Shown here: positions 17,729 to 26,786 of the stretch, one piece after another
How positions within the stretch are numbered: the first letter of the stretch is position 1
How the letters are laid out: each line of letters starts with the position of its first letter
Source of the DNA: JBJXGE01 sp046154185
Lineage (GTDB): Bacteria; Planctomycetota; UBA8108; UBA1146; JAJFFE01
Direction: 5' to 3'
Length of the DNA: 64,000 nt
Assembly (NCBI GenBank): GCA_046154185.1
Contig: JBJXGE010000020.1
Coordinates: 54,944-118,943 of the forward strand
The notes under the pieces: model-generated
Database searches by the model: none
What the model saw: only the letters and a program-made list of their open reading frames with translations
What the model was told of the DNA's origin: nothing
Program-made: the position numbers and the translations under genes

Positions 17729-18570
17729 GTGCGCCTCCAGCGCGCGAACGCGCCGCTCGGGAGCGCTCGCTCACGAGTGTCGCGCAGCAGCATCTCGCCG
17801 CAATCGGCGGCGACTCCACTCGGCGCCTCGAGCAAATTCGCTAGCACAAGCGGCGTGAAGCCCGGAGTGTGACTCGTGAGCAAGAGAAACCGCGCATCCT
17901 CGTGGAGAAGTCGCTGACAATTGGCGAGCAGCGGCACTAGGTCGCGTTCGATCTGCCAAATCTCACCGTTCGTGCCGCGACCATAACTCGGCGGGTCGAG
18001 CACGATGCCGTGGTAGCGTCGCGCTCGTCGCAGTTCGCGCTCCACGAATTTTCCCGCGTCTTCGACGATCCAACGCACCGAACGATCGCCAAGCCCGGAA
18101 GCCGCGACGTTCTCGCGCGCCGCTTGAACGCTGGTGCGCGATGCGTCGACGTGAACGACGTTGGCGCCGGCGGCGAGCGCTGCGAGCGTGCTCCCGCCCG
18201 TGTAGCCGAACAGGTTGAGCACATCGAATGACTTGATGGGCGGTGCGACGGCTTTCACAGTGGCGATGATCCAACTCCAGCACGGCTCTTGTTCCGGAAA
18301 GATCCCGACATTGCCATGCTCATTGGGTCGCAACGTAAAAGTGAAGTTGAAATACTGCATGGACCAACACGGCGGCAGCGTGGATTCGATGCGCCAATTG
18401 CCGCTGCCGGAGCTGTTGCGCTCGAAACTCGCATCGACTTTGTGCCACGTCGCGAGATTTCGTCGCGGCCACACCGCTTGTGATGCCGGTCGCGTCAGGA
18501 CGAAAGCGCCGAAACGCTCGAGCTTGAGCTGATCGCCACTATCGATGAGTTGATAACCGCTCGTGTTCAT
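17725..18570 (-). CDS. Class I SAM-dependent (rRNA) methyltransferase, RlmI-like
   Basis: A 281-residue Rossmann methyltransferase. SAM-binding motif I is VLNLFGYTGGSTLAALAAGA, motif II is VVHVDAS, and the catalytic NPPY-like motif is VLDPPSYGRG. This arrangement is that of the RlmI/RlmK family of 23S rRNA m5C/m7G methyltransferases, here without the N-terminal PUA domain. It overlaps its neighbours on both sides by 4 bp (ATGA junctions), indicating translational coupling with the TrmH-like gene downstream and the flavoprotein upstream. Confidence 0.8.
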   Translation of the reverse strand: MNTSGYQLIDSGDQLKLERFGAFVLTRPASQAVWPRRNLATWHKVDASFERNSSGSGNWRIESTLPPCWSMQYFNFTFTLRPNEHGNVGIFPEQEPCWSWIIATVKAVAPPIKSFDVLNLFGYTGGSTLAALAAGANVVHVDASRTSVQAARENVAASGLGDRSVRWIVEDAGKFVERELRRARRYHGIVLDPPSYGRGTNGEIWQIERDLVPLLANCQRLLHEDARFLLLTSHTPGFTPLVLANLLEAPSGVAADCGEMLLRDTRERALPSGAFARWRRT

Positions 18571-20213
18571 GACGAGATTCCTGCGCGCGCGAGCGCGTGT
18601 CGCGCGTAGGCTTCAGCGCACAACATTCCATCGATGGCCGCCGACATGATGCCACCGGCGTACCCTGCGCCCTCGCCCATGGGATAAAGTCCGAGCGCGC
18701 TCGGAGACATCATCGACTCGGCGTCACGCACGAGTCGCACGGGGCTCGATGAGCGCGACTCAGGTCCAACGACAATCGCGTCATTCGTGCGAAAGCGTCG
18801 AAGCTGTCGACACAAGGTCTCAAGTCCTTCTCGCAGCGCGCTAGTCACGGCGCTCGGCATAAACTCGTCGAACAGCGCCGGTACGAGCGCGAGCGGGTAC
18901 GACGATGCTGGGAGGTCTGCCGAGCGTCGACCGGCGAGAAAATCTTCGAGACGCAGCGCCGGAGCGGCAAACGGCGCGCTGGCGACGAGCGCGGCGCGGC
19001 TTTCTATTTCTTCCTGCAGCGTGACGCCGGACAGCGGATCGCTCGGATTCGGAAATTGTTCCGGCTCGAGCGTGATGACGAAGCCGCTATTCGCGTAGTC
19101 ACCGATGCGCTTATAGCGCGACGCGCCGTTCACGCAGATGAATCCCGGCTGCTCCGTCGCCGGCAGAATCTCGCCGCCTGGGCACATGCAGAAACTGAAA
19201 ACATCGCCGGCGGCGCGCTTGGCGACCAAGCGGTAATCGGCGGGCGGCAAGTGCGGGTGCCCGGCGTGCTCCGCATATTGAATCTCATTGATGAGCTGCT
19301 GCTGATGCTCGACGCGCACGCCCAACTGAAACGGCTTCGCCTCCATCGCGACACCGCTGCGCGCCAACTCGCGCAGCGTGTCGCGGGCGGAGTGCCCGAT
19401 GCCGAGGAAGACGGTCTCGGTCTCGAGTCGGCCGCCGGGCGCCAGTTCCACGCCGATCACGCGGCGCGCCGACGCGTTCGCGGGCGTCGGTGCGGACTCG
19501 AACAAAACGGCTTCGCAGCGGGTCGAAAAACGAAACTCGACGCCGCTGGCGATCAGGCGCTCACGTAATCGCCGCACAACCGAAGGAAGCAGGTTGCTGC
19601 CGATGTGCGGCTTGGCTTCATAGGCAATCTCCGCGGGCGCACCGCATTCGACGAAGAGTCGTAAGACCTCGGCGACGCGCGGATCGTGCACGCGCGTGTA
19701 AAGCTTGCCGTCCGAGTAAGTACCCGCGCCACCCTCACCGAAGAGCAGATTCGATTCGCGATCAAACGGTCGACGACCAGTGAGGAACGCGTGCCAGGTT
19801 ATCGAACGCTCTTTCACAGCTTCGCCGCGCTCGATGACAATCGGCGGCGCGCCCGCTTGCGCGAGTCGGTACGCAGTCAGGAGTCCGGCCGGACCGGCCC
19901 CGACCACGACGGGTCGCGAGCCGCGCGGGGTGACTCCGAGTCTCGCGATGCCCATCGACGGCGGCGTTTGATAAAGCTCGAAGCTGCGCCGTTTGCGCGT
20001 CAACAGCGCGGCCTCGATGTCCGGCTCAAGATCGATGGCAACGGTGTACACGTAGTGCGGCGGCCGACCACGACGAGCGTCGAGGGAACGCTTGACGGGG
20101 CGCAGGCCGCGAAGTTGCTGGCGTGCGACACGCAGCTCGCGAGCAGCGCGGCCGGCGAGCGCGGACTCATCATCCTTGAGCGGGAGTTCGAGATTGCGCA
20201 GTAGCAGGGTCAC
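18567..20213 (-). CDS. FAD-dependent dehydrogenase, COG2509 type
   Basis: A 548-residue flavoprotein. The FAD dinucleotide fold starts at PVVVGAGPAGLLTAYRLAQAG (about residue 100) after a small N-terminal domain, as in the widespread but uncharacterised COG2509 family. Other family blocks are LLFGEGGAGTYSDGKLYTR, FLGIGHSARDT, SFCMCPGGEI and the C-terminal LYPMGEGAGYAGGIMSAAIDG. The physiological substrate is unknown. The frame is open for 143 more codons upstream, but that stretch is arginine/serine-rich and overlaps the YkgJ-like gene. The GTG at 20213 gives a 4-bp GTGA overlap with that gene, matching the rest of the operon. Confidence 0.85.
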   Translation of the reverse strand: MTLLLRNLELPLKDDESALAGRAARELRVARQQLRGLRPVKRSLDARRGRPPHYVYTVAIDLEPDIEAALLTRKRRSFELYQTPPSMGIARLGVTPRGSRPVVVGAGPAGLLTAYRLAQAGAPPIVIERGEAVKERSITWHAFLTGRRPFDRESNLLFGEGGAGTYSDGKLYTRVHDPRVAEVLRLFVECGAPAEIAYEAKPHIGSNLLPSVVRRLRERLIASGVEFRFSTRCEAVLFESAPTPANASARRVIGVELAPGGRLETETVFLGIGHSARDTLRELARSGVAMEAKPFQLGVRVEHQQQLINEIQYAEHAGHPHLPPADYRLVAKRAAGDVFSFCMCPGGEILPATEQPGFICVNGASRYKRIGDYANSGFVITLEPEQFPNPSDPLSGVTLQEEIESRAALVASAPFAAPALRLEDFLAGRRSADLPASSYPLALVPALFDEFMPSAVTSALREGLETLCRQLRRFRTNDAIVVGPESRSSSPVRLVRDAESMMSPSALGLYPMGEGAGYAGGIMSAAIDGMLCAEAYARHALARAGISS

Positions 20214-20845
20214 GCACGCCTCTGCTTTTTTTGCCGGCCGCGAGTACTGGGCGGTGGGTCGAATTCGGCGGCATCGAAGTAGCGCGCGAGCAGGAGCGGA
20301 ATCGCCTGGAGCGGCCAGCGCGGACCGAAGGTTTCTTCGTTCAGGACATCGCGTTTCAAAAACGCGTCCCACCCAGCTTGGCTGTATTCGCGACCCGGAT
20401 TCCACGCAAGGCAGCCGATGGGTTTCGCCACCGAATGCACAAGACACCGCGTGCCCGCGAGAAGTGGACACTCGAAGCGTTGCCGACGCTCGGTCTTGGC
20501 GAGCCGTGCGGCTTCGGCGCGAATGCGCGCGCGCACGGTCTCGATCCGAGACTTGAGCCGGGCATTGCGGCGAAACGCGCGCGCAATCGCGATGGCTTCG
20601 AGCGGCGTGATGCGCATGACGTTGAACTGACGCGTGCAGCACAAGTGTTCGGGCGCGCGCGGAGTGGTCGGCGGACAGGCGCGCTCTTCGGCTTCGATGA
20701 GTTTGAGCTCACGATGGAGCGGTGCGCGCGCGTGGTCGAGTTCGACGAGGGCGCGCTCGAGTGTTGACTGCTTCGCCGCGGTCGATTTGCGGGATTTCGC
20801 AGGCGATTGCCGCGCGCGTGGCATGTCACCGAATTTCGTCGTCAT
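20210..20845 (-). CDS. YkgJ-family Cys-cluster (metal-binding) protein
   Basis: A 211-residue protein. A basic N-terminus leads to EHLCCTRQFNVMRITPLEAI and, some 60 residues later, CPLLAGTRCLVHSVAKPIGC. The CC...C...C...C arrangement with the Ala/Arg-Pro-x-x-Cys ending is the YkgJ signature, a family predicted to bind a zinc or iron-sulfur centre. Function is unknown. ATG 20845 follows a GGAGA site and overlaps the MFS gene stop by 4 bp. ATG 20824 is a possible later start. Confidence 0.75.
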   Translation of the reverse strand: MTTKFGDMPRARQSPAKSRKSTAAKQSTLERALVELDHARAPLHRELKLIEAEERACPPTTPRAPEHLCCTRQFNVMRITPLEAIAIARAFRRNARLKSRIETVRARIRAEAARLAKTERRQRFECPLLAGTRCLVHSVAKPIGCLAWNPGREYSQAGWDAFLKRDVLNEETFGPRWPLQAIPLLLARYFDAAEFDPPPSTRGRQKKQRRA

Positions 20846-22089
20846 TGAATTGTCTCCGCTGGCGCGGTTGGCGCGGGCACGGGTATGGGCCGCTTCTTGA
20901 GTTCGCGAGCGAGTCGCACCATGGTCAGTCCCGCGGCCGCGAAAAGCACGACTCCCATCAAGAACACCAAGCGCGGCGCGTCGGTGCATTCGATGACCAG
21001 CCAAGCCAGCGGATGTCCGATGAGCGAACGGACACCGACCAACCCGACGTGCACCAACATGTAGTTGGCAGCGGCGCCCGCCGTCGGCGCCATCGTGACC
21101 GGTCCCAAGTTCCACGCGATCGTGATGCCGGCCATGCTGACACCGTAGAGTGCTTCGGCAACAAAATACACCGGCGGGTAGTACGTAAAGTAGAGCAGTC
21201 CGCTGTAGACCGCGAGCAGAAAGTAGCAGCGTTGGGCGAGCGTCGCTGGCCCGACGCGGTCGAGCATGCGGCCCATCATGAGCGTCGAGAGGAGCACGCT
21301 CAGACTGAACACGCCGCGCGCGCCGAGCAACGTCTGGTAGGAAAAGTCGAGCCGATCGTCGCCGGCCATCTCCAGTGGCCGCGCGATGGAAATCGACATG
21401 AAGGCGAGCCCGTACAAGAAAAACCCGAGCTGGAAGCGCAAGAAGTATTGATCGGCGGCGAGTGTGTTCCAGAGTTCGCGCAAACTGTGACCCGGTTGCT
21501 CGGCGCGGCTGAGCGGCGCGCGCACTTGGATTTCCGAAAAGATGAAACAGGACAAGACGCCGGCGATGGCCGCGATGGCGAAGACGTAGCGATACGCCTC
21601 GGGATCGCGCTCCAGCCAGTAGCCACTGAGAACGAGCGCAAGTCCGCCCGAGAGCGCGCCGATGCGAGCCGCGCGCGCGTAGAGTCGGCCGCGTTGCGCA
21701 TCGCGATAGTTGCTGCGCAGAAGCGAGTTCCAGCTGGTCGTGATAATGACACCCGCGACCGCTTGCAGCGTGAGCAAACTCAAGAACGGCATCGGACCGC
21801 TGACAAAGAGCAATAGGAACATCGGCAAGCGGCCGAGAAGTGCTGCCCAGCGCAACAGTCGACGGCGGCCGAAGTGCGCCATCGGGCGCGACAACCCGAG
21901 CGACAACAATTGCGAGATGCCAGGCGCCATCGCGATGAGTGTGACCATCCAAGCTTCGGCATCGAAGCCTTTGACGGCGATGTCGCCGCCGACGAGCGTG
22001 ACGCTCGTGAAGATCGATTCGAAGACGGCGGCTTGCGCGTGTCGGCGCAGCGTCACTTCTTCGATGGCATCAAGCTGTGAATTGTTCAC
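20842..22089 (-). CDS. MFS transporter
   Basis: An integral membrane protein of about 415 residues with roughly 11-12 hydrophobic helices and an MFS-type loop between helices 2 and 3 (LGLSRPMAHFGRRRLL). A second symmetric loop (LMMGRMLDRVGPATL) marks the second half. The substrate is not predictable. The start is uncertain: a GTG at 22089 (VNNSQLDAIEE) gives a normal N-terminus, while an open frame extends to 22173 and would overlap the divergent agmatinase leader. It is the first gene of the overlapping five-gene minus-strand operon. Confidence 0.75.
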   Translation of the reverse strand: MNNSQLDAIEEVTLRRHAQAAVFESIFTSVTLVGGDIAVKGFDAEAWMVTLIAMAPGISQLLSLGLSRPMAHFGRRRLLRWAALLGRLPMFLLLFVSGPMPFLSLLTLQAVAGVIITTSWNSLLRSNYRDAQRGRLYARAARIGALSGGLALVLSGYWLERDPEAYRYVFAIAAIAGVLSCFIFSEIQVRAPLSRAEQPGHSLRELWNTLAADQYFLRFQLGFFLYGLAFMSISIARPLEMAGDDRLDFSYQTLLGARGVFSLSVLLSTLMMGRMLDRVGPATLAQRCYFLLAVYSGLLYFTYYPPVYFVAEALYGVSMAGITIAWNLGPVTMAPTAGAAANYMLVHVGLVGVRSLIGHPLAWLVIECTDAPRLVFLMGVVLFAAAGLTMVRLARELKKRPIPVPAPTAPAETIQ

Positions 22090-22224
22090 GTGAATGTTTC
22101 GATGCGCGCAAGGCCGAACTGGCCGGTAACGAAAAAGCCGGTATGGTAACGCGCTTCTGGACACGTGTCGCACGAAAAGTCTGCGGACGCGCGTGGTCGT
22201 GAGTTCGGAATTGGGAGTCGAAGG

Positions 22225-23121
22225 ATGAAGGGGCGCATGACGGAGTCAGCGGCAAAGTTCGGCGGCGATGAGGCCGGAAACGGTAGTTTCGCGAGCGCGC
22301 GCTTCGTCGTGTTGCCGATTCCGATGGAGTCTACGGTCAGCTACGGCGGCGGGACGGCTCGCGGCCCGGCGGCGATCTTGCGCGCTTCGGCGGAGCTCGA
22401 GTTTTTCGACGAAGAGCTCGAGCGACCGGCGTTCGTGGACGGCGAAGTGCACACGTTGCCGATGATGACGCTGCCGAACGACCCCGAGCGCGCGGTCGAA
22501 GCCATCGCAGTGGCGACGCGGCGGGCGCTCGAGGCCGACAAGTTCGTCATCGCGCTCGGTGGCGAACACACGATCTCGGGCGGCGTGATTCGCGCGGTGC
22601 GGGAGCGCCGGGTTGCGGCCGGTGAGGAGTTCGGCGTATTGACGGTCGACGCGCATCTCGACCTGCGCGCGAGTTATCACGGCGCCCGGTGGAGTCACGG
22701 CTGCGTGATGCGACGCGTTTGGGAGGAGCACCGACCCCGCATGATGTGGTGCGGCATTCGCAGCGTCTCGGCGGAGGAGGCCGCCTTCGTCCGCGAGTCG
22801 CGCCTGACCCCCATCTATGCGCACGAGTTGAACAATCGGCCGCACTGGATTCGCGAAGCCGTCGACGCGCTCCCCGAGAAAGTCTTCCTCAGCCTCGACA
22901 TCGACGGCCTCGACCCATCGGCCGTGCCAGGCACCGGGACACCCGAGCCTGGGGGGCTGAGTTATCGCGAGGTGGTCGCGTTGATCAGGGAAGTTGCCAA
23001 ACGGCGGACTTTGATCGGGGCGGATCTCGTCGAAGTCGCGCCGATCGCAGGTCAGCAGGTGAGCGAATTCACGGCGGCGCGTCTCGTCATGAAGCTGATC
23101 GGCGCCTTGCGCGGACCCTAA
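22225..23121 (+). CDS. speB: Agmatinase / ureohydrolase
   Basis: A 298-residue arginase-superfamily enzyme with every metal-ligand motif: ALGGEHTIS (His), LTVDAHLDLR (DAHxD), WSHGCVMRR (the agmatinase-type substrate His) and FLSLDIDGLDPSAVPGTGTP (DxDxxDP). It hydrolyses agmatine to putrescine and urea in polyamine synthesis, although guanidinobutyrase or related activity cannot be excluded. GGGAG lies seven bases before ATG 22225; ATG 22237 is an alternative. Its stop overlaps the stop of the convergent oxidase by three bases. Confidence 0.85.
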   Translation: MKGRMTESAAKFGGDEAGNGSFASARFVVLPIPMESTVSYGGGTARGPAAILRASAELEFFDEELERPAFVDGEVHTLPMMTLPNDPERAVEAIAVATRRALEADKFVIALGGEHTISGGVIRAVRERRVAAGEEFGVLTVDAHLDLRASYHGARWSHGCVMRRVWEEHRPRMMWCGIRSVSAEEAAFVRESRLTPIYAHELNNRPHWIREAVDALPEKVFLSLDIDGLDPSAVPGTGTPEPGGLSYREVVALIREVAKRRTLIGADLVEVAPIAGQQVSEFTAARLVMKLIGALRGP

Positions 23122-24290
23122 AGAAAGGGATGTTGCTCGTTGAGCTCCCCCGCGGCGAAACGCTCCGGCCGGAGCGCGCGCACGTCGAGCGAATGAGCCG
23201 CCCCGTCCACCACTATTTCGGCAAGCAGTTGCCCGAGGGCCGGAGCGTGCATCACGCCGTGACCAGACGAGCCATTCGCAAAGAAAAGATTCGGCACGTC
23301 GGGTGCCGCGCCCAGAATCGCGTGACCGTCAGGCGACATTTCGTAGAGGCCAGCCCACGAACTCGCGAAGTCGATGGCAAGCTGCCGGACGAGGGGGATG
23401 CGCGCATGGGCTCGCGCCAGGAGGCCCGCGCACCAATGCGGGTCGAATTCGACGCTGAACGGGTCGGCTGACGACGATTCAGTCGGCCACAACAAGAGCG
23501 CCCGACCACCGCGCATGCGCATGTGAAACCAGTCTTCCGCGAAAACCGTCATCGGCATGCGGGCCGGAAACAACTCGGTTGGAAAAGTGCTCGCTACTTG
23601 TCGGCGACCGGGTACCACCGGTAACTCGACGCCAGCGAGCCTCGCCACTTGGCCGGCCCACGCGCCGGCCGCGTTGATGACAACATCAACCGGCAAGTCA
23701 CCCGTTGCGGTTCGCACGCGAGCGATCCGGCCGTGCCGCACATCAAAACCGACACACTCCGTCGCCCATCGACACTGCACGCCGCGTCGCAGCGCGGCTT
23801 CGAAATAGCCGCGCCAAATCTCGAGCGGACTGATGAATCCATCGGTTGGGCAATACACGCCGCCGATGTGCTGATCAGGCGCGACGGTGGGATTCAGCCG
23901 TTCGACTTCCGCGACCGTGACTTCTTGGGTCTCGCGGAGTCCCGCCGATTGCTGAGTCGTGCGCGCGCTGCGCATCGCAGTGAGTTCGGATTCGCAGCGC
24001 GCGAGGAAGAGATACCCGCACGGATCGTACCCAGGGTCGACGCCGAACTCCGAATGAAACGTCTCGAGCTTTGCTCGTGAGAGCAACGAGAGTCGCACGT
24101 TGATGTCAGACGCGAACTGCGCGCGAAAACCGCCGGTCGCGCGCCCCGTGCTGCCGACCGTACTACCGCACCCGGGCGCCGCGGCTCGTTCGAGTAAGAG
24201 CACGTTTTCACAGCCCCGCTCGGCGAGATGGCAGGCGATCGACGCCCCGATAACTCCGCCGCCGATGATCGCAATCTTGGCTTTCCTCAT
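23118..24290 (-). CDS. DAO-family FAD-dependent oxidoreductase
   Basis: A 390-residue enzyme of the glycine/D-amino-acid oxidase family. The ADP-binding fold is at the very start (IAIIGGGVIGASIACHLAERG), followed by GSTGRATGGFRAQF. A VVINAAGAWAGQVARLAGVE block lies mid-protein and the C-terminal FFANGSSGHGVMHAPALGQL contacts FAD. It probably oxidises a secondary amine or amino acid such as sarcosine or a D-amino acid. The ATG at 24290 is chosen because the GGG fold starts within ten residues; the upstream extension is basic and unlikely. Confidence 0.85.
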   Translation of the reverse strand: MRKAKIAIIGGGVIGASIACHLAERGCENVLLLERAAAPGCGSTVGSTGRATGGFRAQFASDINVRLSLLSRAKLETFHSEFGVDPGYDPCGYLFLARCESELTAMRSARTTQQSAGLRETQEVTVAEVERLNPTVAPDQHIGGVYCPTDGFISPLEIWRGYFEAALRRGVQCRWATECVGFDVRHGRIARVRTATGDLPVDVVINAAGAWAGQVARLAGVELPVVPGRRQVASTFPTELFPARMPMTVFAEDWFHMRMRGGRALLLWPTESSSADPFSVEFDPHWCAGLLARAHARIPLVRQLAIDFASSWAGLYEMSPDGHAILGAAPDVPNLFFANGSSGHGVMHAPALGQLLAEIVVDGAAHSLDVRALRPERFAAGELNEQHPFL

Positions 24291-24616
24291 ATTTTCCGGT
24301 ACTGCAAACGAGCGGCGGCGCACCCCTCGCATCCTCACGGCGCGCGCGCGCTAACGAGTTCTGCGCAAAGCACTTGAGCCGAAGACGCGGCGCCTATTCT
24401 GAGCGCAAAGTCGGTGCCCGGCACAGTCCTATGATCTGCGGCGCGGGAACGAGCGTGTTGACTTCGTCTAGATACGTGGAAAATCACCGAAACTCAACCG
24501 CGCGATGGGGAAGAGTTTCGAATTCGATCGTGGGGGCTTGCGATCCGTAGTGGGACTATTGGAACGTGCGCCGCCCAATTGCCGGTCAGGTCGTGAAGCC
24601 AGACAGGTGGTAAAGA
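24291..24616. other. Divergent intergenic region
   Basis: 326 bases between the minus-strand oxidase and the plus-strand vWA gene. It must hold both promoters, but no convincing sigma-70 or sigma-54 hexamer pair, repeat or RNA gene could be picked out. Confidence 0.5.
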
Positions 24617-25354
24617 ATGAGGACTCCGAATGGCACGACAGGCGTTGTCGTTTTCGCCCTACTATGTTTTGGCATTTCGACGCTTCACTCGACGTTCTTT
24701 TCAGCTGCTAGCGCCCAATCCACCTCGGATGGGCCGATCGGGTCAGCGCGTCGGCCGCTCGATTTACCTTCCGGCGGCAACGGCAGCGACGATGACGAAG
24801 AAGACGAACCCGAAGCGGTCACCTATTACGGCGCGGAAATCGAAGGAGATGGTTTCTTCTGGTGTCTCGATCGCTCGTGCAGCATGGGCGAGGGCGCTAG
24901 TTTTACGACCTTAAAAGTGGAGACCACGCGCGCGATCATGCAGCTCTCGCGAAATGCCGAATTCGCAGTCGTGTTCTATTCGAGCAATTTGACGGTCTGG
25001 CCCGTAAACGAGACTCCGGCCCGAGCAACGCCGGGGAGCAAGAACGCCGCGGTCTTGTGGGTGAACTTGACACCGTATCAAGGTCAGACTTGCATGGGAG
25101 CGGGCGTGGTGAAAGTGTGCGAAATTGCGAATCAAAGCACCAAACGCAGACGCCAAGTCTTAATGCTGGGTGACGGTGTACCGTTCTGCGACGGTGGCCC
25201 GAGTAGCCCCTCCGAAGTACTCGACGCGGTTGAGACCGCGAACTATCAGCACATACCCTTCAACACGTTTTACATTTCGGACGACGCGTCCGGCATCCAG
25301 CTATTTCAGGATATTGCCGGCCAGACCGGCGGCACGTTTACGCTCGTAGACTAA
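24617..25354 (+). CDS. Secreted von Willebrand factor A domain protein
   Basis: A 245-residue protein with a signal peptide (ending near FFSAASAQ), an acidic linker (GGNGSDDDEEDEPEA) and one vWA domain. The metal-ion-dependent adhesion site is present as WCLDRSCSMGEG (DxSxS), with the downstream Thr in QTCMGAGV and the Asp in LMLGDGVPFCDGG. The protein stops at the end of the vWA fold, with no anchoring tail. A role in binding a surface ligand is inferred from the fold only. Confidence 0.8.
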   Translation: MRTPNGTTGVVVFALLCFGISTLHSTFFSAASAQSTSDGPIGSARRPLDLPSGGNGSDDDEEDEPEAVTYYGAEIEGDGFFWCLDRSCSMGEGASFTTLKVETTRAIMQLSRNAEFAVVFYSSNLTVWPVNETPARATPGSKNAAVLWVNLTPYQGQTCMGAGVVKVCEIANQSTKRRRQVLMLGDGVPFCDGGPSSPSEVLDAVETANYQHIPFNTFYISDDASGIQLFQDIAGQTGGTFTLVD

Positions 25355-25434
25355 TTTTCCGGCGCGCCAAGTTCCGGGCCCGCTCGCGCTCGTGGGGTCG
25401 AGAGCCGCGATGCGCGTGCTGGGCAACCGCTGCT

Positions 25435-25499
25435 GCCTTCCTGTTCAATTCTTGCCCGCCAATTCGACCGGCTGACGGGCGTCGAAGAATCAGGAAGGC
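25435..25499. other. Large imperfect inverted repeat between vWA and lipase genes
   Basis: Nested arms GCCTTCCTG (25435-25443) with CAGGAAGGC (25491-25499), ATTCTT (25448-25453) with AAGAAT (25485-25490), and GCCCG (25454-25458) with CGGGC (25476-25480). There is one 4-base bulge on each side. No T-run follows. It lies 80 bases after the vWA stop and 70 bases before the next start. Confidence 0.4.
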
Positions 25500-25568
25500 T
25501 TGGCGTTCGCGCGACCTCGGCATGTATTGTGCAAAGCGTTTGGGAACGATCCAGAAGGCGAGTCTCCA

Positions 25569-26717
25569 ATGCACTTCGGAAAAACTTGGATGGTAGTGGC
25601 CGCCGCGGCGTTGGTGGTCCTGACTGTCGAGGCGGCGCGAAGTTGCGGCCCGCTACGGGTCGAACAGAGTCGTGACAGAGAATCTGGCATGGAGCATTAC
25701 CTACCGCTGCGGCAGGCCGTGTTGGGCTACGTGATCGAGCAGCACCGCGAGTCGGACCGTTGTCGAGTGCGCGCCGTCCTGCCCCTGGCGCCGCAAGTCA
25801 TCTGCACGGGCGGCCGAGACGAGTGCGAACGAGCGCTCGTCGAGGTGCTCGAAACGCAATATGGAGACGGTCACCCGAACTTGCCATTCCAGACACTCGG
25901 CGCCAAGCAGTTTTGGACCGATCTGTTTTGGTACAACGGCTGGCGAATCCAGCAGCATTGCGGAACCGGGCACTGTCGCTTGCTCGATCCCGACGATTTG
26001 CGGAGAGCTTGGGGGACGCGCGAAGCGTGTCGCGTGGTTTTCGAACGCCTGCGACACGAACAGAAAGTCGCGCGGCCGCAGCGCCACTTGGTGGTCTTGT
26101 TGCACGGCCTTGGCCGTGCAAAGTCTTCTCTGACGAAGCTTGGCGATGTGCTCACCGATGCCGGATACGGCGTGGCGTCCGTGAGCTACGCCAGTACGCG
26201 GGACGGACTCGATGGGCACGTGGAGCGGCTCGAGCAATTGCTCAACGATCTCGATGACGTCGAGCAAGTGTCGTTCGTCACGCATAGTCTCGGTGGCGTC
26301 GTCGCGCGCGGAGTACTGAACCGACCGAGCGCGTGGCGCGATCGCATCGAGTTGGGAAAACTCGTGATGCTCGCGCCGCCGAATCGAACGGTGCGGCTTG
26401 CGGAGCTGGCGCAAGAGATTCGCGCCGCGGGTGTGATCATGGGTGACTGCGTGCACGAACTCGCGGAAGGAGCGGCCGAGAAGCTGGCGGTACCGCCGTT
26501 GCCGTTTGGAATCATCGCGGGCGCAAAAGGGGATGGCCGCGGCTGGAATCCGCTCATCGAAGGCGACGACGACGGAGTGGTCGGAGTGGAAGAGACAAGG
26601 CTCCTCGGCGCCGCCGACTTTCTCGCGCTTCCGGTGCTGCACTCTTTCATCATGAACGCCCCCGCCGTGCATCGAGCCACGCTCTCCTTCCTTGCCACAT
26701 CATCGTTTTCGCCGTGA
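25569..26717 (+). CDS. Exported alpha/beta hydrolase, lipase-like
   Basis: A 382-residue protein with an N-terminal signal or anchor (MVVAAAALVVLTVEAARSCG), an alpha-helical Cys-containing region (about 30-175) and a C-terminal alpha/beta hydrolase domain. The oxyanion segment is VVLLHGLGR, the nucleophile elbow is FVTHSLGGVVARG (Ser), and a likely acid and His are in EGDDDGVVGVEE and LPVLHSFIM. The layout resembles PGAP1/lipase class 2 hydrolases. The start at 25569 is the best before the signal; a frame is open for 23 codons upstream. Confidence 0.78.
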   Translation: MHFGKTWMVVAAAALVVLTVEAARSCGPLRVEQSRDRESGMEHYLPLRQAVLGYVIEQHRESDRCRVRAVLPLAPQVICTGGRDECERALVEVLETQYGDGHPNLPFQTLGAKQFWTDLFWYNGWRIQQHCGTGHCRLLDPDDLRRAWGTREACRVVFERLRHEQKVARPQRHLVVLLHGLGRAKSSLTKLGDVLTDAGYGVASVSYASTRDGLDGHVERLEQLLNDLDDVEQVSFVTHSLGGVVARGVLNRPSAWRDRIELGKLVMLAPPNRTVRLAELAQEIRAAGVIMGDCVHELAEGAAEKLAVPPLPFGIIAGAKGDGRGWNPLIEGDDDGVVGVEETRLLGAADFLALPVLHSFIMNAPAVHRATLSFLATSSFSP

Positions 26718-26731
26718 CGTGTTTTGTGTGT

Positions 26732-26781
26732 GGTGCGGTCCGCAGCACGCTGTTTTTTTTGGGGGGTGCGGTCCGCAGCAC
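26732..26781 (+). repeat. Palindrome-T8-palindrome duplicate
   Basis: A 17-bp sequence GGTGCGGTCCGCAGCAC occurs at 26732-26748 and again at 26765-26781. Each copy contains the palindrome TGCGGTCCGCA. Between them is GCTG, eight T and a G run. The first copy plus T8 may terminate the lipase transcript (stop at 26717). The layout matches the element at 61443-61492. Confidence 0.55.
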
Positions 26782-26786
26782 CGCTT

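Noticed and set aside
20214..20642. N-terminal extension of the COG2509 flavoprotein by 143 codons
   Set aside because: It overlaps the YkgJ-like gene in another frame and lacks conserved residues; the GTG at 20213 gives the operon-typical 4-bp overlap.
26732..26781. Start of a CRISPR array
   Set aside because: Only two repeat copies with a 16-base spacer of T and G, and no cas genes.
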